A stretch of 64,000 bases of DNA from Streptomyces sp. NBC_01803 (GCF_035917415.1 NZ_CP109073.1:2998501-3062500); one strand, 5' to 3'; positions 6,922 to 15,587 are shown, counted from the first letter of the stretch. Notes: generated by a model not told the origin, from the letters alone. Program-made: numbers and translations.

Positions 6922-8622
6922 ATGCACGCCCGACCCGTTTGGCATCCTAGTGCAGCCCGACGCACCGGCTCCAGCGCCGATACAGCACAGACGCCACGAA
7001 AATGCCCAATCAGCAATGAACGCCGCAAAGTCACGCGCTTCCCGCGCGCCTGGCTATCGCGCTACACCCCCATCCAGACCGCGACCGGCTCCCTAATCAC
7101 CGACTACGGCCGCAGTGGCAAGGGCTGCTACGCCTGGGACGCCACCCTCGCCGCGCAGTTGGGCGTGGACCGCTCCGCCATCTCCCGCGCCACGGCCGCC
7201 CTGACGGCCGGCGGCGACGTGCGCGTCACCGACACTTCCGGGCAACGCCGTACCCGGTGGGCCCGGCCCGTCGCCGAGGAAGAGGACGCCGTGGCGATCC
7301 CGGCGGCAGCCCGCGACGACCTGGCCATCCTCGGCGCCCCGTTCACCGTCTACGCGGAACTGTCCTTCCAGCGCGACGTCCAGAACGACCCTCAGGGCTG
7401 CCGCGTCTCCGGCACCGACCTGGCCGAGGCATGCGGCATCGGCGAACGGATGTCCCGCCGGGCGGTGGCCGAGTTGGAGGCGCGCGGCTGGATCACCCAT
7501 GCCGAGCCCGGCGGCGGCCGGGGCAAGGCACCCCGCTACCTGATCCACGACGCCCCGGTGCGCGGGCGGGCAACGCCGCTGGACCTGGTCACCGAGCGCC
7601 CCCGGCCCTACGCCCAGACGCCCCCCGAAAACGCCACCGTCCAAGCGCCCGAGATGGACGCCATACCCGGTCAGCTCACCCTCCCCGACCCCGTCGGCAC
7701 TGCCGGAAACCCGGTACTGAGCGCACACGAAACCCGGTACTCAGCGCACATCAAACCCGGTACTGAGCGCACACAGAACAAGCTCTTTCTAACAAGCTCT
7801 GTTGAACAGGCCGAGGTGGTGGGTGGTTGCAGTTCCCCCGAAGGGGAAAGGTCCGTACCGCGCGCACGCGCACGCGAGGCCGACGATCACGCCGCAGCCG
7901 CACCTGCGCCGCGTGGTGGCCCCGGTGATGGCGCGCCTCGCGCGGAACCGAACACGACCACCCTCGCCGGCTCCAGCACCACCCGGGCATGCCTACCGCC
8001 GCTCACCGTCACCCCCCGCGTCCACCACGTCCTGGCCGAACTCGGCCCGCTGGTCGGCCGGATGACCCGCTGGCAGCAACGGGAGACCGCCCGCGCCATC
8101 GGCCGAACCCTGGACACCGAGGGAGGCGACATCGAACGCCTGGCGCTCCGCGTCCGCTTCCGCGTCGCCACCGCCGACCTGGCCACCGTCCGCGACTCGT
8201 ACGCCTGGGCGACCCGCCGCGCCCTGCCCCGCCGGGGCTGCCACAACCCCGACTGCGAAGACGGCCATCTGTGGTCCACCGGGCAGGAGTGCCGCGCCTG
8301 TGCCGAGGCACTGACCAGGCGCCGCACCAGCCGCACCGAAGGCACGCGCCCCACGCCCGCCCCGGCCGCCCCCGGGTCCGTGCCCGTGGCGACGTGGCGC
8401 TGCGGCACCTGCGGTACCCCCGGCACCGGCGACCCGCCCGCCAGTAGCCAATGCCACACCTGCTGGGCGAACACCCCCGAGGGCGCGACGGACTTCCTTG
8501 CCGCCAGCCTCGCGCGCCCGGCCGAACCGGCCCCGGGGGCCCCTGACAACCCTCCCGACCTTCCCGGGACTACCACCTACCGGGCCATGCGCGCCGCCCT
8601 CCGCGCCCGGAGCCCGGCGTGA
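6922..8622 (+). CDS. Replication-initiator-like protein with winged helices and zinc fingers
   Basis: A 566-residue protein, probably the DNA-binding initiator or master regulator of the element. ATG 6922 follows GGAG with six bases between. Residues 60-100 read TDYGRSGKGCYAWDATLAAQ then GVDRSAISRATAAL, a helix-turn-helix; residues 164-210 form a second winged helix (SGTDLAEACGIGERMSRRAV). A low-complexity linker (about 215-365) separates them from a C-terminal helical part. Two zinc-ribbon-like pairs follow: near 440-460 (CHNPDC, then CRAC) and near 493-516 (CGTC, then CHTC). Three 23-base iterons lie inside the linker codons. The layout (N-terminal DNA binding, linker holding repeats, C-terminal domain) recalls phage lambda O, whose origin lies within its own gene. 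The replication role is inferred. Confidence 0.6.
   Translation: MHARPVWHPSAARRTGSSADTAQTPRKCPISNERRKVTRFPRAWLSRYTPIQTATGSLITDYGRSGKGCYAWDATLAAQLGVDRSAISRATAALTAGGDVRVTDTSGQRRTRWARPVAEEEDAVAIPAAARDDLAILGAPFTVYAELSFQRDVQNDPQGCRVSGTDLAEACGIGERMSRRAVAELEARGWITHAEPGGGRGKAPRYLIHDAPVRGRATPLDLVTERPRPYAQTPPENATVQAPEMDAIPGQLTLPDPVGTAGNPVLSAHETRYSAHIKPGTERTQNKLFLTSSVEQAEVVGGCSSPEGERSVPRARAREADDHAAAAPAPRGGPGDGAPRAEPNTTTLAGSSTTRACLPPLTVTPRVHHVLAELGPLVGRMTRWQQRETARAIGRTLDTEGGDIERLALRVRFRVATADLATVRDSYAWATRRALPRRGCHNPDCEDGHLWSTGQECRACAEALTRRRTSRTEGTRPTPAPAAPGSVPVATWRCGTCGTPGTGDPPASSQCHTCWANTPEGATDFLAASLARPAEPAPGAPDNPPDLPGTTTYRAMRAALRARSPA
7707..7775 (+). repeat. Three 23-bp iterons inside the initiator-like gene
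   Basis: Tandem copies at 7707-7729, 7730-7752 and 7753-7775 of AAACCCGGTACTGAGCGCAC plus three bases; only a few positions differ between copies. The 23-base period is not a multiple of three, so the three copies are read in three frames (PVLSAH, TRYSAH, KPGTERT). Conservation is therefore at the DNA level. A further direct repeat AACAAGCTCT occurs at 7777-7786 and 7791-7800. Candidate origin or operator. Confidence 0.75.
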
Positions 8623-8972
8623 TTAGCCCTACCCGGTGGCCCGCGTCGGATTGACCTGAGAGTCACCGACCCATCACAAATGAAAACTCAGCGCCGCGTC
8701 CCGGGGCACCGGGGGCACCGCGAAACCCATAACCTTCTGCCACTTTCATGTAACCCACGCCTCCACGTACACGACGAAAGTCATCCAAGCATCCATAAAA
8801 GGGTGTTGCGCATCGCGACGCCCCGGTGAACCACGCCCCGCGCCGCGGAGCGCACCAAGCAACCACGCTTCTTGCCACTTGGTCGAAACCACGCCGCGCG
8901 CGGGCACAGGGACCCCCAGGAATGGGCCCAACCCGCCTACCCACACGTCCCGCACGTTCGCGGGCACCGTCA
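8623..8972. other. Intergenic stretch after initiator-like gene
   Basis: About 350 bases with no gene that I can support. Frames on both strands are out of register with family sequences. It is the junction between the element core and the cargo block, and the convergent glycosyltransferase frame decays into it. Confidence 0.5.
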
Positions 8973-9752
8973 TTAACCGATGACGGTGGGGCTGACTGCT
9001 GCCCACGCCCCGCATGTACGGGCACGTTGCGGTCCATCCGGCCGGGCGGCTCGATCCGCTCCACCCGACACTGCATCAGCAGGGGCCTTCGCGCTGCCGG
9101 TCTTCCACCAATTCGACCGAGCAGACCTCCTCGGCCAGGCGGTCAGCCGTTCCTCGTCTGCTCGTGTCGCGGGCCGGCGGCCGAGGAGTTCGGCGGCGCG
9201 GAGGGCCAGGTGCGGGGCCTTCTGTTCGTCGATACGGCCGACCCACACGAGGTCGTCGCCCTTGATCGCGGGCGGTTCGGCTTCGCCGAGGCCGAGGTGG
9301 ACGGCGAGCTCAGCGCGGGGTTGGTGGGCCGCGTACCGTTCGATCATCTCGGGCGAGTAGCAGTACAGGCGGTCCCGTTTGCCGTCGAAGGCATCCGGCG
9401 CGTGCTGGAAGTCGGGGTTGTGCTGGAAGGTGGCCACGTCGCAGCCGAGCCTGTCCCGTATCCGGCGCCAGGCGGGCAGTGTGGGGTACTCGTGGCCGAC
9501 GACCAGCAGGTCGTAGCCGGTGGCGGCGAGGTCGCGGGTGGCGGCCGACCCCGGCAAGGTGTCCTCAAGGCGTACTGGCTTGCGGGTCCAGCCCGCTCCG
9601 AGGTCGTCGCGCCAGGCCGGCCCGAGGAGGTGTACGTCGGCGCCTGCAGCTTGCGCTCCTACGGCTACTGCCCATAACCAGCGTTCGATCCCACCGTATC
9701 CGGTCGGGGGGAATGCGTAGCTGCTGGGGAAGTCGCACACGCCGACCAACAT
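8973..9752 (-). CDS. GT4-like glycosyltransferase, C-terminal half lost or shifted
   Basis: A 259-codon frame that begins with a GT-B N-terminal domain: FPPTGYGGIERW near residue 15, LLVVGHEYPT, FQHNPD and CYSPEMIERY are typical of GT4-type transferases that move a sugar from a nucleotide donor. The frame reaches the start of the donor domain (DDLVWVGRIDEQKAPHLALR) and after LLGRR becomes arginine- and tryptophan-rich with no family character. The donor-binding C-terminal domain is missing, so this copy is probably inactive or truncated by deletion toward 8973. ATG 9752 follows directly after the SerRS stop with no gap, so it is the second gene of that operon. The acceptor is unknown. Confidence 0.6.
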   Translation of the reverse strand: MLVGVCDFPSSYAFPPTGYGGIERWLWAVAVGAQAAGADVHLLGPAWRDDLGAGWTRKPVRLEDTLPGSAATRDLAATGYDLLVVGHEYPTLPAWRRIRDRLGCDVATFQHNPDFQHAPDAFDGKRDRLYCYSPEMIERYAAHQPRAELAVHLGLGEAEPPAIKGDDLVWVGRIDEQKAPHLALRAAELLGRRPATRADEERLTAWPRRSARSNWWKTGSAKAPADAVSGGADRAARPDGPQRARTCGAWAAVSPTVIG

Positions 9753-11048
9753 TTATGCCTCCGAGGGCGCTCCGTCCGCCGTGATCCGGCGGAAGCCGAG
9801 GTAGGGGACGAGGGATTGCGGGAGCAGGACCGAGCCGTCCTGCTGCTGGTGCTGTTCGAGGACGGCTGCCAGGGTGCGGCCGACGGGCAGGCCGGAGCCG
9901 TTGACGGTGGCGGCCGGGGTGGACTTGTTGTGCTCGTCGCGGGTGCGGATGCCGGCCCGGCGGCCCTGGAAGGTGCCGAAGTCGGAGACCGAGGAGATCT
10001 CGCGGTACGTGCTCTGGCTGGGCAGCCAGACCTCGATGTCGTAGGTGAGCTGGGCGGAGAAACCGGTGTCGCCGGCGGCGAGGGTGACGACGCGGTAGGC
10101 GAGGTCGAGTTCCTTCAGGCACGCCTCGGCGTGGCCGACCATCTTCTCCATCTCGGCGCGGGAGTCGCCGGGGGCGCAGATGCGGACCATCTCGACTTTG
10201 GAGAACTGGTGCTGGCGGATCAGCCCGCGGGTGTCGCGCCCGTACGAACCGGCCTCGGACCGGAAGCAGGGAGTCTGCGCGGTCAGGGCCAGGGGCAGGC
10301 CGGCGGGCGGGATGATCTCGTCGGCGTAGAGGTTGGTGAGGGGGACCTCGGCGGTGGGGATCAGGAACAGCTCGCGATCGGCCACACCGGTGGCGAACAA
10401 GTCCTCTTCGAACTTGGGGAGTTGGCCGGTGCCGGTCATGGTCTTGCGGGTGACCAGGAACGGCACGGAGTGCTCGGTGTAGCCGTGGCGGCGGGTGTGC
10501 AGGTCGAGGAAGAGCGTCACGAGGGCGCGTTCGAGGGCGGCGCCGACACCGCGGAGGACGCTGAAGCGGGGGCCGGAGAGCTTGGTGGCCCGGCCGAAGT
10601 CGAGGATGCCCATGGCTTCGCCGAGGTCGACGTGGTCCTTCGGTTCGAAGGAGAAGGCGGGCGCGTTGCCGACGCGGCGTTGCTCGACGGCGAAGTCCTC
10701 GGAGTCACCGTCGGGTGCCTCGTCAGCGGGCAGATTCGGGATAGTGAGCAGGAGCTGGGTCAGCTCCTCCTGGACCCGGTCCTGCTCTGCCTCAGCCTCG
10801 CGGATCTGTTCTTTGAGCTTGCGGGCCTGGTCCTTGAGGGCGGAGGTGTCGCCGCCCGACCTCGCCGTCTTCTGGACCTCGGCCGCGACGCTCTTGGACT
10901 CGGAGCGCAGTTCATCGGCGATGCGGATGCTCTGGTTGCGGCGGGACTGGAGGGACTCCAGGGAGGAGAGGTCCAGGGTGTAGCCGCGACGGGCGAGGCG
11001 GCGGACCGCCTCGTCTCCCATGTCGATCAGAGCGCGCGCGTCATGCAT
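9753..11048 (-). CDS. serS: Seryl-tRNA synthetase paralogue
   Basis: A complete 431-residue class II synthetase that charges tRNA-Ser. Residues about 27-105 form the two-helix coiled-coil arm that grips the long variable arm of tRNA-Ser. Motif 1 lies near 155-172 (TKLSGPRF), TAE at 232-234, motif 2 at 262-290 (FRSEAGSYGRDTRGLIRQHQ) and motif 3 at 386-398 (GLPVGRTLAAVLE). ATG 11048 gives the normal start; a longer upstream frame is not needed. Its N terminus (HDARALIDMGDEAVRRLARR) is unlike the usual actinomycete housekeeping SerRS, and it lies in mobile cargo, so I read it as a second copy. Such copies give resistance to SerRS inhibitors or feed seryl-tRNA into biosynthesis (VlmL in valanimycin is the known example). 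It overlaps the upstream phosphatase remnant by 8 bases. Confidence 0.9.
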   Translation of the reverse strand: MHDARALIDMGDEAVRRLARRGYTLDLSSLESLQSRRNQSIRIADELRSESKSVAAEVQKTARSGGDTSALKDQARKLKEQIREAEAEQDRVQEELTQLLLTIPNLPADEAPDGDSEDFAVEQRRVGNAPAFSFEPKDHVDLGEAMGILDFGRATKLSGPRFSVLRGVGAALERALVTLFLDLHTRRHGYTEHSVPFLVTRKTMTGTGQLPKFEEDLFATGVADRELFLIPTAEVPLTNLYADEIIPPAGLPLALTAQTPCFRSEAGSYGRDTRGLIRQHQFSKVEMVRICAPGDSRAEMEKMVGHAEACLKELDLAYRVVTLAAGDTGFSAQLTYDIEVWLPSQSTYREISSVSDFGTFQGRRAGIRTRDEHNKSTPAATVNGSGLPVGRTLAAVLEQHQQQDGSVLLPQSLVPYLGFRRITADGAPSEA

Positions 11049-11730
11049 GAGGGGGTCTCTCCTCGGGCGGGGTCCGTAGGGGACCGAAGTTAGCAAGGAT
11101 GGGCATCCCTCCCCGACGCGATTCCCTACGCTCACCCCCTGTCGGCTCTGCGCCCGCTCGGCTCCGGTTGAGGTCATCGATGAGCCGTCCCGTGAGGCCG
11201 TGCAGCCGGGCGTCCGAGGTGATCAGCGGGTCCAGGCAAGCGGCTTCCGGGAAGAACAGGGGGATGGGCGTGCCGGGTGGTTCGGCCAGTGCCCAGGTGA
11301 GCGACGACAGCAGCAGGCCATGGGCGACAATCACGCGCGTGGACCGGGGCGTGTCAGCGTGCCCTGGACTCCGGCGAGCATTCGCGCGAAGGCTTCGCCC
11401 TGCGACTCGGCGGAGCCCGGCGGGCGGGCCCAGGGGCCGTGTCGTCCGAGCCAGGTGGCGTAGTCGAGGAAGGAGCCGCCTTCGAAGTCGCCGTAGCCGA
11501 GTTCGTTGAGGCGGGGGTCGCTTCGGAATTCGGCCCGGGTGGCGCCTGCGAGGAGGAGGGCGGTCTGCTGGGTTCGTTGGAAGCCGCTGGTGATCCACAC
11601 TCGGGCGTCGCTCAGGGAACCGGTGTGGTGGAGGCGGTGGCATGCGGCGATGCCTTCCGCGTTGAGCGGGAGGGCGGCGCTCGGGTCGCCGTTCACCAGG
11701 TAGCTAGTTTGCTGAAGGGCGGATCTGCGA
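11041..11730 (-). pseudogene. Histidine phosphatase, 5'-truncated and frameshifted
   Basis: Two frames together encode most of a phosphoglycerate-mutase-type phosphatase: first QTSYLVNGDPSAALPLNAEG to GTLTRPGPR, then RVIVAHGLLLSSLTWALAEP to the stop at 11041. The switch falls in CGCGCG at 11334-11339 and looks like a 2-base insertion. At the 5' end the family's R-H-G before QTSYL is replaced by A-L-Q, so the catalytic histidine is absent and the break falls just there, next to the divergent HAD start. It once preceded SerRS in an operon. An intact relative lies at 21734. The frameshift could be a sequencing error, but the lost RHG could not. Confidence 0.65.
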
Positions 11731-11741
11731 AGGGAGCGGGC

Positions 11742-12383
11742 GTGAGTTATCGCGGGCTGATTCTGGACTTCGCCGGGGTACTGGCGACGGGCATCGGGGA
11801 AGCGATCGGGCAGTGGTGCGTCGGGGAGGGGCTGGCGCCGGACGCGTGGCTCCGGGCCTTGGCGGTTGACCCGGAGGGGCGTGAGCGGTATCTCGCTCTG
11901 GAGGCGGGGCGGTTGACGCAGGCCGAGTGGAACCGGCACACAGCGCGAGCGCTCGGCTTGGCGGAGTCCGAGAACCTCATGGGCCGGGTGTGGGCCGGCG
12001 TGCGGCGCGCGGAGGAGGTGATCGCTGTGGCGAGGGCGGCTCGTGAGGCGGGGATGACGGTGGCGATGCTGTCCAACAGCTTCGGGCTGGATCCGTACGA
12101 CCCGTATGAATACGTCGGTGTGTGGGAGCTGTTCGACGTCGCGGTGATATCCGAGCGGGAGGGGATCGCCAAGCCGGATCCGGAGATCTACCGGCTGACG
12201 TTGGAGCGCATGGGCCTGAGCGGCGAGGAGTGCGTCTTCGTGGACGATCAGGCGGTCAACCTCCCGCCGGCCACCGCGCTGGGCATCACCACCGTGCATG
12301 CCGACGGCGATCCCGGCTACGTCGGGCGCCTGGCGGGACTGCTCGGCCTGGAGTTGGCACCTGAGACGCCACGGGTGGTGTAG
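11742..12383 (+). CDS. HAD-superfamily hydrolase
   Basis: A 213-residue HAD-IA type phosphatase-like enzyme. GTG 11742 follows AGGGAG. Motif I is LDFAGVL at residues 8-14, giving the nucleophile Asp9 and the D-F-G/A-G-V form seen in small phosphatases and dehalogenase-like members; motif II is the SNS of AMLSNSFG near 109; motif III is the lysine of AKPDPEIY; motif IV is FVDDQ. A helical cap follows motif I. Phosphorylated sugars or nucleotides are the usual substrates, which would fit the sugar/nucleotide operon nearby. Its 3' end overlaps the convergent flavoprotein gene by 67 bases. Confidence 0.82.
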   Translation: MSYRGLILDFAGVLATGIGEAIGQWCVGEGLAPDAWLRALAVDPEGRERYLALEAGRLTQAEWNRHTARALGLAESENLMGRVWAGVRRAEEVIAVARAAREAGMTVAMLSNSFGLDPYDPYEYVGVWELFDVAVISEREGIAKPDPEIYRLTLERMGLSGEECVFVDDQAVNLPPATALGITTVHADGDPGYVGRLAGLLGLELAPETPRVV

Positions 12384-13216
12384 TAGGCGCGCAGGGCAGC
12401 TTCGGCGCCGGAACCGCTGGCCGTCATGATCCGCTGGTACTGGGCGAAGCGCAGGTCTCCGGCGACGATGAGGCCCGGGTGCTGGAGGTCGGGCGGGCAG
12501 TAGCCGTCCACGTCCCGGACAACGCCAGGGGGTGGGGCCGGGGCGCTGCCGATGTTGGTGAAGGCGGCGTCGCCGCGCAGTCCGCCGGGCTCGGCGGTCA
12601 GGGCGCTGGTCAGGGTCAGGCGTGGTGTGGGGAGCAGGGTGACGCGGGGGTCAGCGGCGACTTCCTCCGCCTTGTAGGCGTCGGTGGCGGGGTGAGGGAC
12701 CAGGAGGGTGACGTCGAGGTCGGGATGGGCCCGCAAGAAGGTACCCAAAGGGCGGTCGGCGCCGACGATGAGCCAGGTGCGGCCCTTGACCTCGGCGGGG
12801 TCGGCTTCCCACAGCGGGGGCAGCCGGAGACCGGCCGGTGCTTCGATCCAGTCCGCATCAGCGGGCTGGAGTGGGGCGACCCCGGTGGCCAGCACGGCGT
12901 AGGGAGCGGTGAGCCGGGTGCCGTCATTCAGCGTGACGGTGACCTCCTCATCGCCCGGGGCGATCGCGGTGACGTCAAGGCCCGTGCGGATCTGGCACAG
13001 AGCGTTCACGGCGAGGTCAGCGGTGATGGCGGCGGCGAGGTCCGGACCCGTCTGGAAGCCGCCGAGCACGTTGTTCAGGGCCGGGATGCTGTACAGCTTC
13101 CGGCACAGGACCGCCTTTCGCTCGATCAGGACGGAACGCATGCCGACGCCCGCCGCGGTGATGGCGGCGGCGCAGCCGGCCGGGCCGCCGCCGATGATCA
13201 GCAGGTCCGGGGTCAA
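12317..13216 (-). CDS. Thioredoxin-reductase-like flavoprotein lacking CxxC
   Basis: A 299-residue FAD protein of the thioredoxin reductase fold. The FAD site IIGGGPAG lies at residues 6-13, and TGVAPL followed by the YCPPDLQHPGLIVAGDLR segment marks the second FAD contact. The NAD(P) domain has VGADRPLG instead of G-x-G-x-x-G. The redox C-x-x-C expected near residue 135 is absent: that part reads WIEAPAGLRLPPLW. It therefore cannot work as a thioredoxin reductase; it resembles actinomycete relatives of unknown role that use FAD for other chemistry. The start is TTG 13216, overlapping the upstream stop (TTGA), so it is coupled to the cysteine hydrolase gene. It ends inside the convergent HAD gene. 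Confidence 0.75.
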   Translation of the reverse strand: MTPDLLIIGGGPAGCAAAITAAGVGMRSVLIERKAVLCRKLYSIPALNNVLGGFQTGPDLAAAITADLAVNALCQIRTGLDVTAIAPGDEEVTVTLNDGTRLTAPYAVLATGVAPLQPADADWIEAPAGLRLPPLWEADPAEVKGRTWLIVGADRPLGTFLRAHPDLDVTLLVPHPATDAYKAEEVAADPRVTLLPTPRLTLTSALTAEPGGLRGDAAFTNIGSAPAPPPGVVRDVDGYCPPDLQHPGLIVAGDLRFAQYQRIMTASGSGAEAALRAYYTTRGVSGANSRPSSPARRPT

Positions 13217-13776
13217 CGCGGGTTCTCCTGATCGGAGGTGAGGAGGGCGTCGGTGGTGATGAGCTGGCCACGGCCGATGAGGCGGCGGGCGACAAGCAGC
13301 CCGGCGTCGTGGACAGCAGGTCCGGCGTCACTGGCGCAGGCGTCGGTGACGATCCAGGGCGCGAGTCCTCGCTCGAACGTGTCGGCGGCGGACTTCAGCA
13401 CGCAGCTCTCGGTCGCGATCCCGCAGAAGATCAGATCCGTCCAGCCCTCTTTGGCGACCAGTTCTTCCCCCTGCGGGTTGAGGAAGGAGTAGCCCGTCTT
13501 GTCGATGACCGGGTGGGCGGCTTCGGCAAGTTCGGCCAGCGCGGGGACCAAGTCGGTGTCCGGTGAGCCCTGCAGGCGGGTCCAGGAGAAGAAACGCTCG
13601 TAGGGGCTGTCCGGGTAGTTGTGGTAGCAGGTGAAGACCACGGGTCGGCGCAGGGCGATCCACTCGCGCGCAAGGTTCACGACGGCCGGGACGACATGCC
13701 CGCTGTGTTCGTTCACGAAGCCGTTCTGCACATCGACCACGACGAGGACCGCGGTCTCCGCCTGAATTCGGGGCAC
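13213..13776 (-). CDS. Isochorismatase-like cysteine hydrolase
   Basis: A 187-residue alpha/beta hydrolase of the isochorismatase/nicotinamidase fold. The catalytic triad can be placed at D15 (VVDVQN), K93 (IDKTGYSF) and C125 (ATESCVL), with the cis-peptide segment before the cysteine. Members cleave amides, N-carbamoyl groups or vinyl ethers; the substrate cannot be told here. GTG 13776 begins at the family start VPRIQAETAVLVVVD. It starts 13 bases after the regulator gene and its stop overlaps the flavoprotein start, so the three form one minus-strand operon. Metal-site residues of nicotinamidases (D-x-H) are not evident. Confidence 0.85.
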   Translation of the reverse strand: MPRIQAETAVLVVVDVQNGFVNEHSGHVVPAVVNLAREWIALRRPVVFTCYHNYPDSPYERFFSWTRLQGSPDTDLVPALAELAEAAHPVIDKTGYSFLNPQGEELVAKEGWTDLIFCGIATESCVLKSAADTFERGLAPWIVTDACASDAGPAVHDAGLLVARRLIGRGQLITTDALLTSDQENPR

Positions 13777-13789
13777 CTTGTCGCGCCGC

Positions 13790-14924
13790 TCAGACAGTGG
13801 TCTCGCGCAGAGCATGCTGCGCTTCCCGCAGCCGTTCGGCCAGCCCGCTGGTCTTCACGATCGCCTCCCGCATCAAACAGTGCTGCGCCGTCTCTTGAGG
13901 ACGCGCCGCTGTAAGCCGAGAGTACGCGGCACGTAGGAACCGCCAGCCGTACCGGTCCGGCACGGCTGGGTCCCGGCCGTCTTCGATCAGCTTCTGGATG
14001 TGGCGGGAGTAGCACCACAGAGTCTGCACGGTCACCTCGCAGGAGACGAGTTCATCGATGGTGAGAGCGCGTTCCGGCGCCTGAGCCGCATAGGCCACGC
14101 CGGACCAGCCCGCGTACCCGGTGGAGACGCCCCGGACGCCGAAGGGCACCACGTCCGGATGGTCGAACCCCGAGGTGAGCAACGTCTTTTCGATGGACTC
14201 GTCCAGGCCGGTCGGCCCTCCCGGCGCTCCCCGGTCCACCAGGACGGACGGTGTCGACAACAGGCGCAGCGCGGTGTGCAGTTCGCGGTCCACCCAGGGG
14301 ATGGAGCGGAGCCAGTAGAGAGAGCACGTACTCGGGGGGCGGGCGTCGTAGGTCGTTCCCCAGAAGCTCGCACAGCGTCCGGGCGGCCCAGGGCAGGTCC
14401 GACGCATAGCTGCGGTAACGCCAAACCGCCAGCTCCGTAAGGGACTCCGGGCGCCGCTCCTGCACGATGTGGAAGAGCGCCGTGCCGCAACCCGCGATAT
14501 GCAGCGTGCAGGAGCCGGCGTCGGGATGTTCGACGCGCAGCGACGTCGTCTCCGGCCACGAATCGGCCGACCCCGGCCCATGGTCGGCCATAACCGCCTG
14601 TGCACTGTCGGCACCGATGAACGCTGGGATGAACTTGTGCGAGTCCAGGATCAGTTCGTCAGAAGCCGTCGGCCGAGGGGCATTCGCGGGGCCTTCGAAC
14701 GCGGCGGCGAAGCGAGCTTGCACGTCATCCGACGAACGGGCCAGGGCGGTGTCCAGCAGTGCCTGAGACTCCGAGCGGGGCACGTAACCGTCGGCACCGG
14801 CCTCCCACTTGGACACGGCGCGATCGCTGACGCCCAGATACGACGCGAAGTCCCGCAAGGTCATCCGCAGCGCCTCGCGGAGCAGCCGCGCCTCGCGCCC
14901 CGTCCACCGCCGCACCGTCACCAT
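13790..14924 (-). pseudogene. XRE-family regulator with frameshift in an AG repeat
   Basis: ATG 14924, with GGGGG eight bases upstream, begins a regulator whose residues about 8-60 form an XRE helix-turn-helix (LREALRMTLRDFASYLGVSD, then RAVSKWEAG). A long ligand or dimer domain follows. The frame changes near 14317-14324, a run of four AG pairs (CT on the coding strand): before it the reading is RRPPPEYVLS, after it LYWLRSIPWVDRELHTALRL, which continues sensibly to the stop at 13790. Both halves are well kept, so this may be a recent slip, a phase-variable switch or a sequencing error. It is divergent from the NUDIX operon across 190 bases (14925-15114), which probably hold both promoters and its operator. 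Confidence 0.7.
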
Positions 14925-15114
14925 CACCGGTCCCCCTGCCCGATCGCGAGCCGAACCACCCAGCGTAGCCGGGCCAGTTCGGCGGGGGTACAGCGTTGGT
15001 GCGGCGGCCGGACATCCTCCCGGCGCGCGGCATGACCCATGCTGGATCAGCACGGCGAGAAAGCGGACCCTCACCCGGAGTGAGAGCCCTACTGAGGCGG
15101 CAAGGAGGCCAAGA

Positions 15115-15582
15115 ATGACCGACATCATCAAGCGCAGCGCCCGAGCGATCCTCCTCGACGGGGAGGAACTCGTCCTCATCAAGCGCACCCGCCCCGGACG
15201 TGACCCGTACTGGGTGACCGTCGGTGGCGGTATCGAGGACGACGACGTGAGCGTCGAGGACGCCCTGCGACGGGAGGTCTTCGAGGAGCTCGGCGGAACG
15301 GTGGGCAGGGCCGAGCTGGTCCATCTCGTGACCGACCGGTTGGAAGGCGGGCTCGGCGTCCAGCACGTCTTCGCCGCCCGCCTGGAATCCATGGACCTGG
15401 CGGCGCGCACGGGCACGGAGTTCTCCAAGCCGGAGCGCGGGAGCTACGCGGTGGTGCGCATCCCCTTCACCGCGGAGGCCATTCGGAGCATCGAGCTGAT
15501 GCCCCCGGCTCTGGCGGACTTCGCGGCGGAGAACACCGAGGCGATCCGCTCCGTCCTGGACACCCCGATCCGCAAGGACTGA
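15115..15582 (+). CDS. NUDIX hydrolase
   Basis: A 155-residue NUDIX enzyme that hydrolyses nucleoside diphosphate-linked compounds. ATG 15115 follows AAGGAGG. The NUDIX box is complete in the segment that begins GGGIEDDDVSVEDAL and continues RREVFEELGG: G-x5-E-x7-R-E-x-x-E-E-x-G, with the metal-binding glutamates present. The substrate is unknown. It is the first gene of a plus-strand operon of nine genes that runs to 22479 with overlapping or close-spaced frames. A sanitising role for a modified nucleotide made by the operon is an inference. Confidence 0.88.
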   Translation: MTDIIKRSARAILLDGEELVLIKRTRPGRDPYWVTVGGGIEDDDVSVEDALRREVFEELGGTVGRAELVHLVTDRLEGGLGVQHVFAARLESMDLAARTGTEFSKPERGSYAVVRIPFTAEAIRSIELMPPALADFAAENTEAIRSVLDTPIRKD

Positions 15583-15587
15583 ATGTC

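Noticed and set aside
7707..7800. CRISPR array
   Set aside because: The 23-bp repeats are directly tandem with no spacers and lie in a coding frame.
9816..11093. 425-codon plus-strand open frame across SerRS
   Set aside because: It reads as Gly-, Val- and Ala-rich low-complexity protein opposite a complete SerRS with all motifs.
11331..12299. 322-codon minus-strand frame as one gene
   Set aside because: Only its last part (after about 11730) is phosphatase code; the rest lies opposite the HAD gene.
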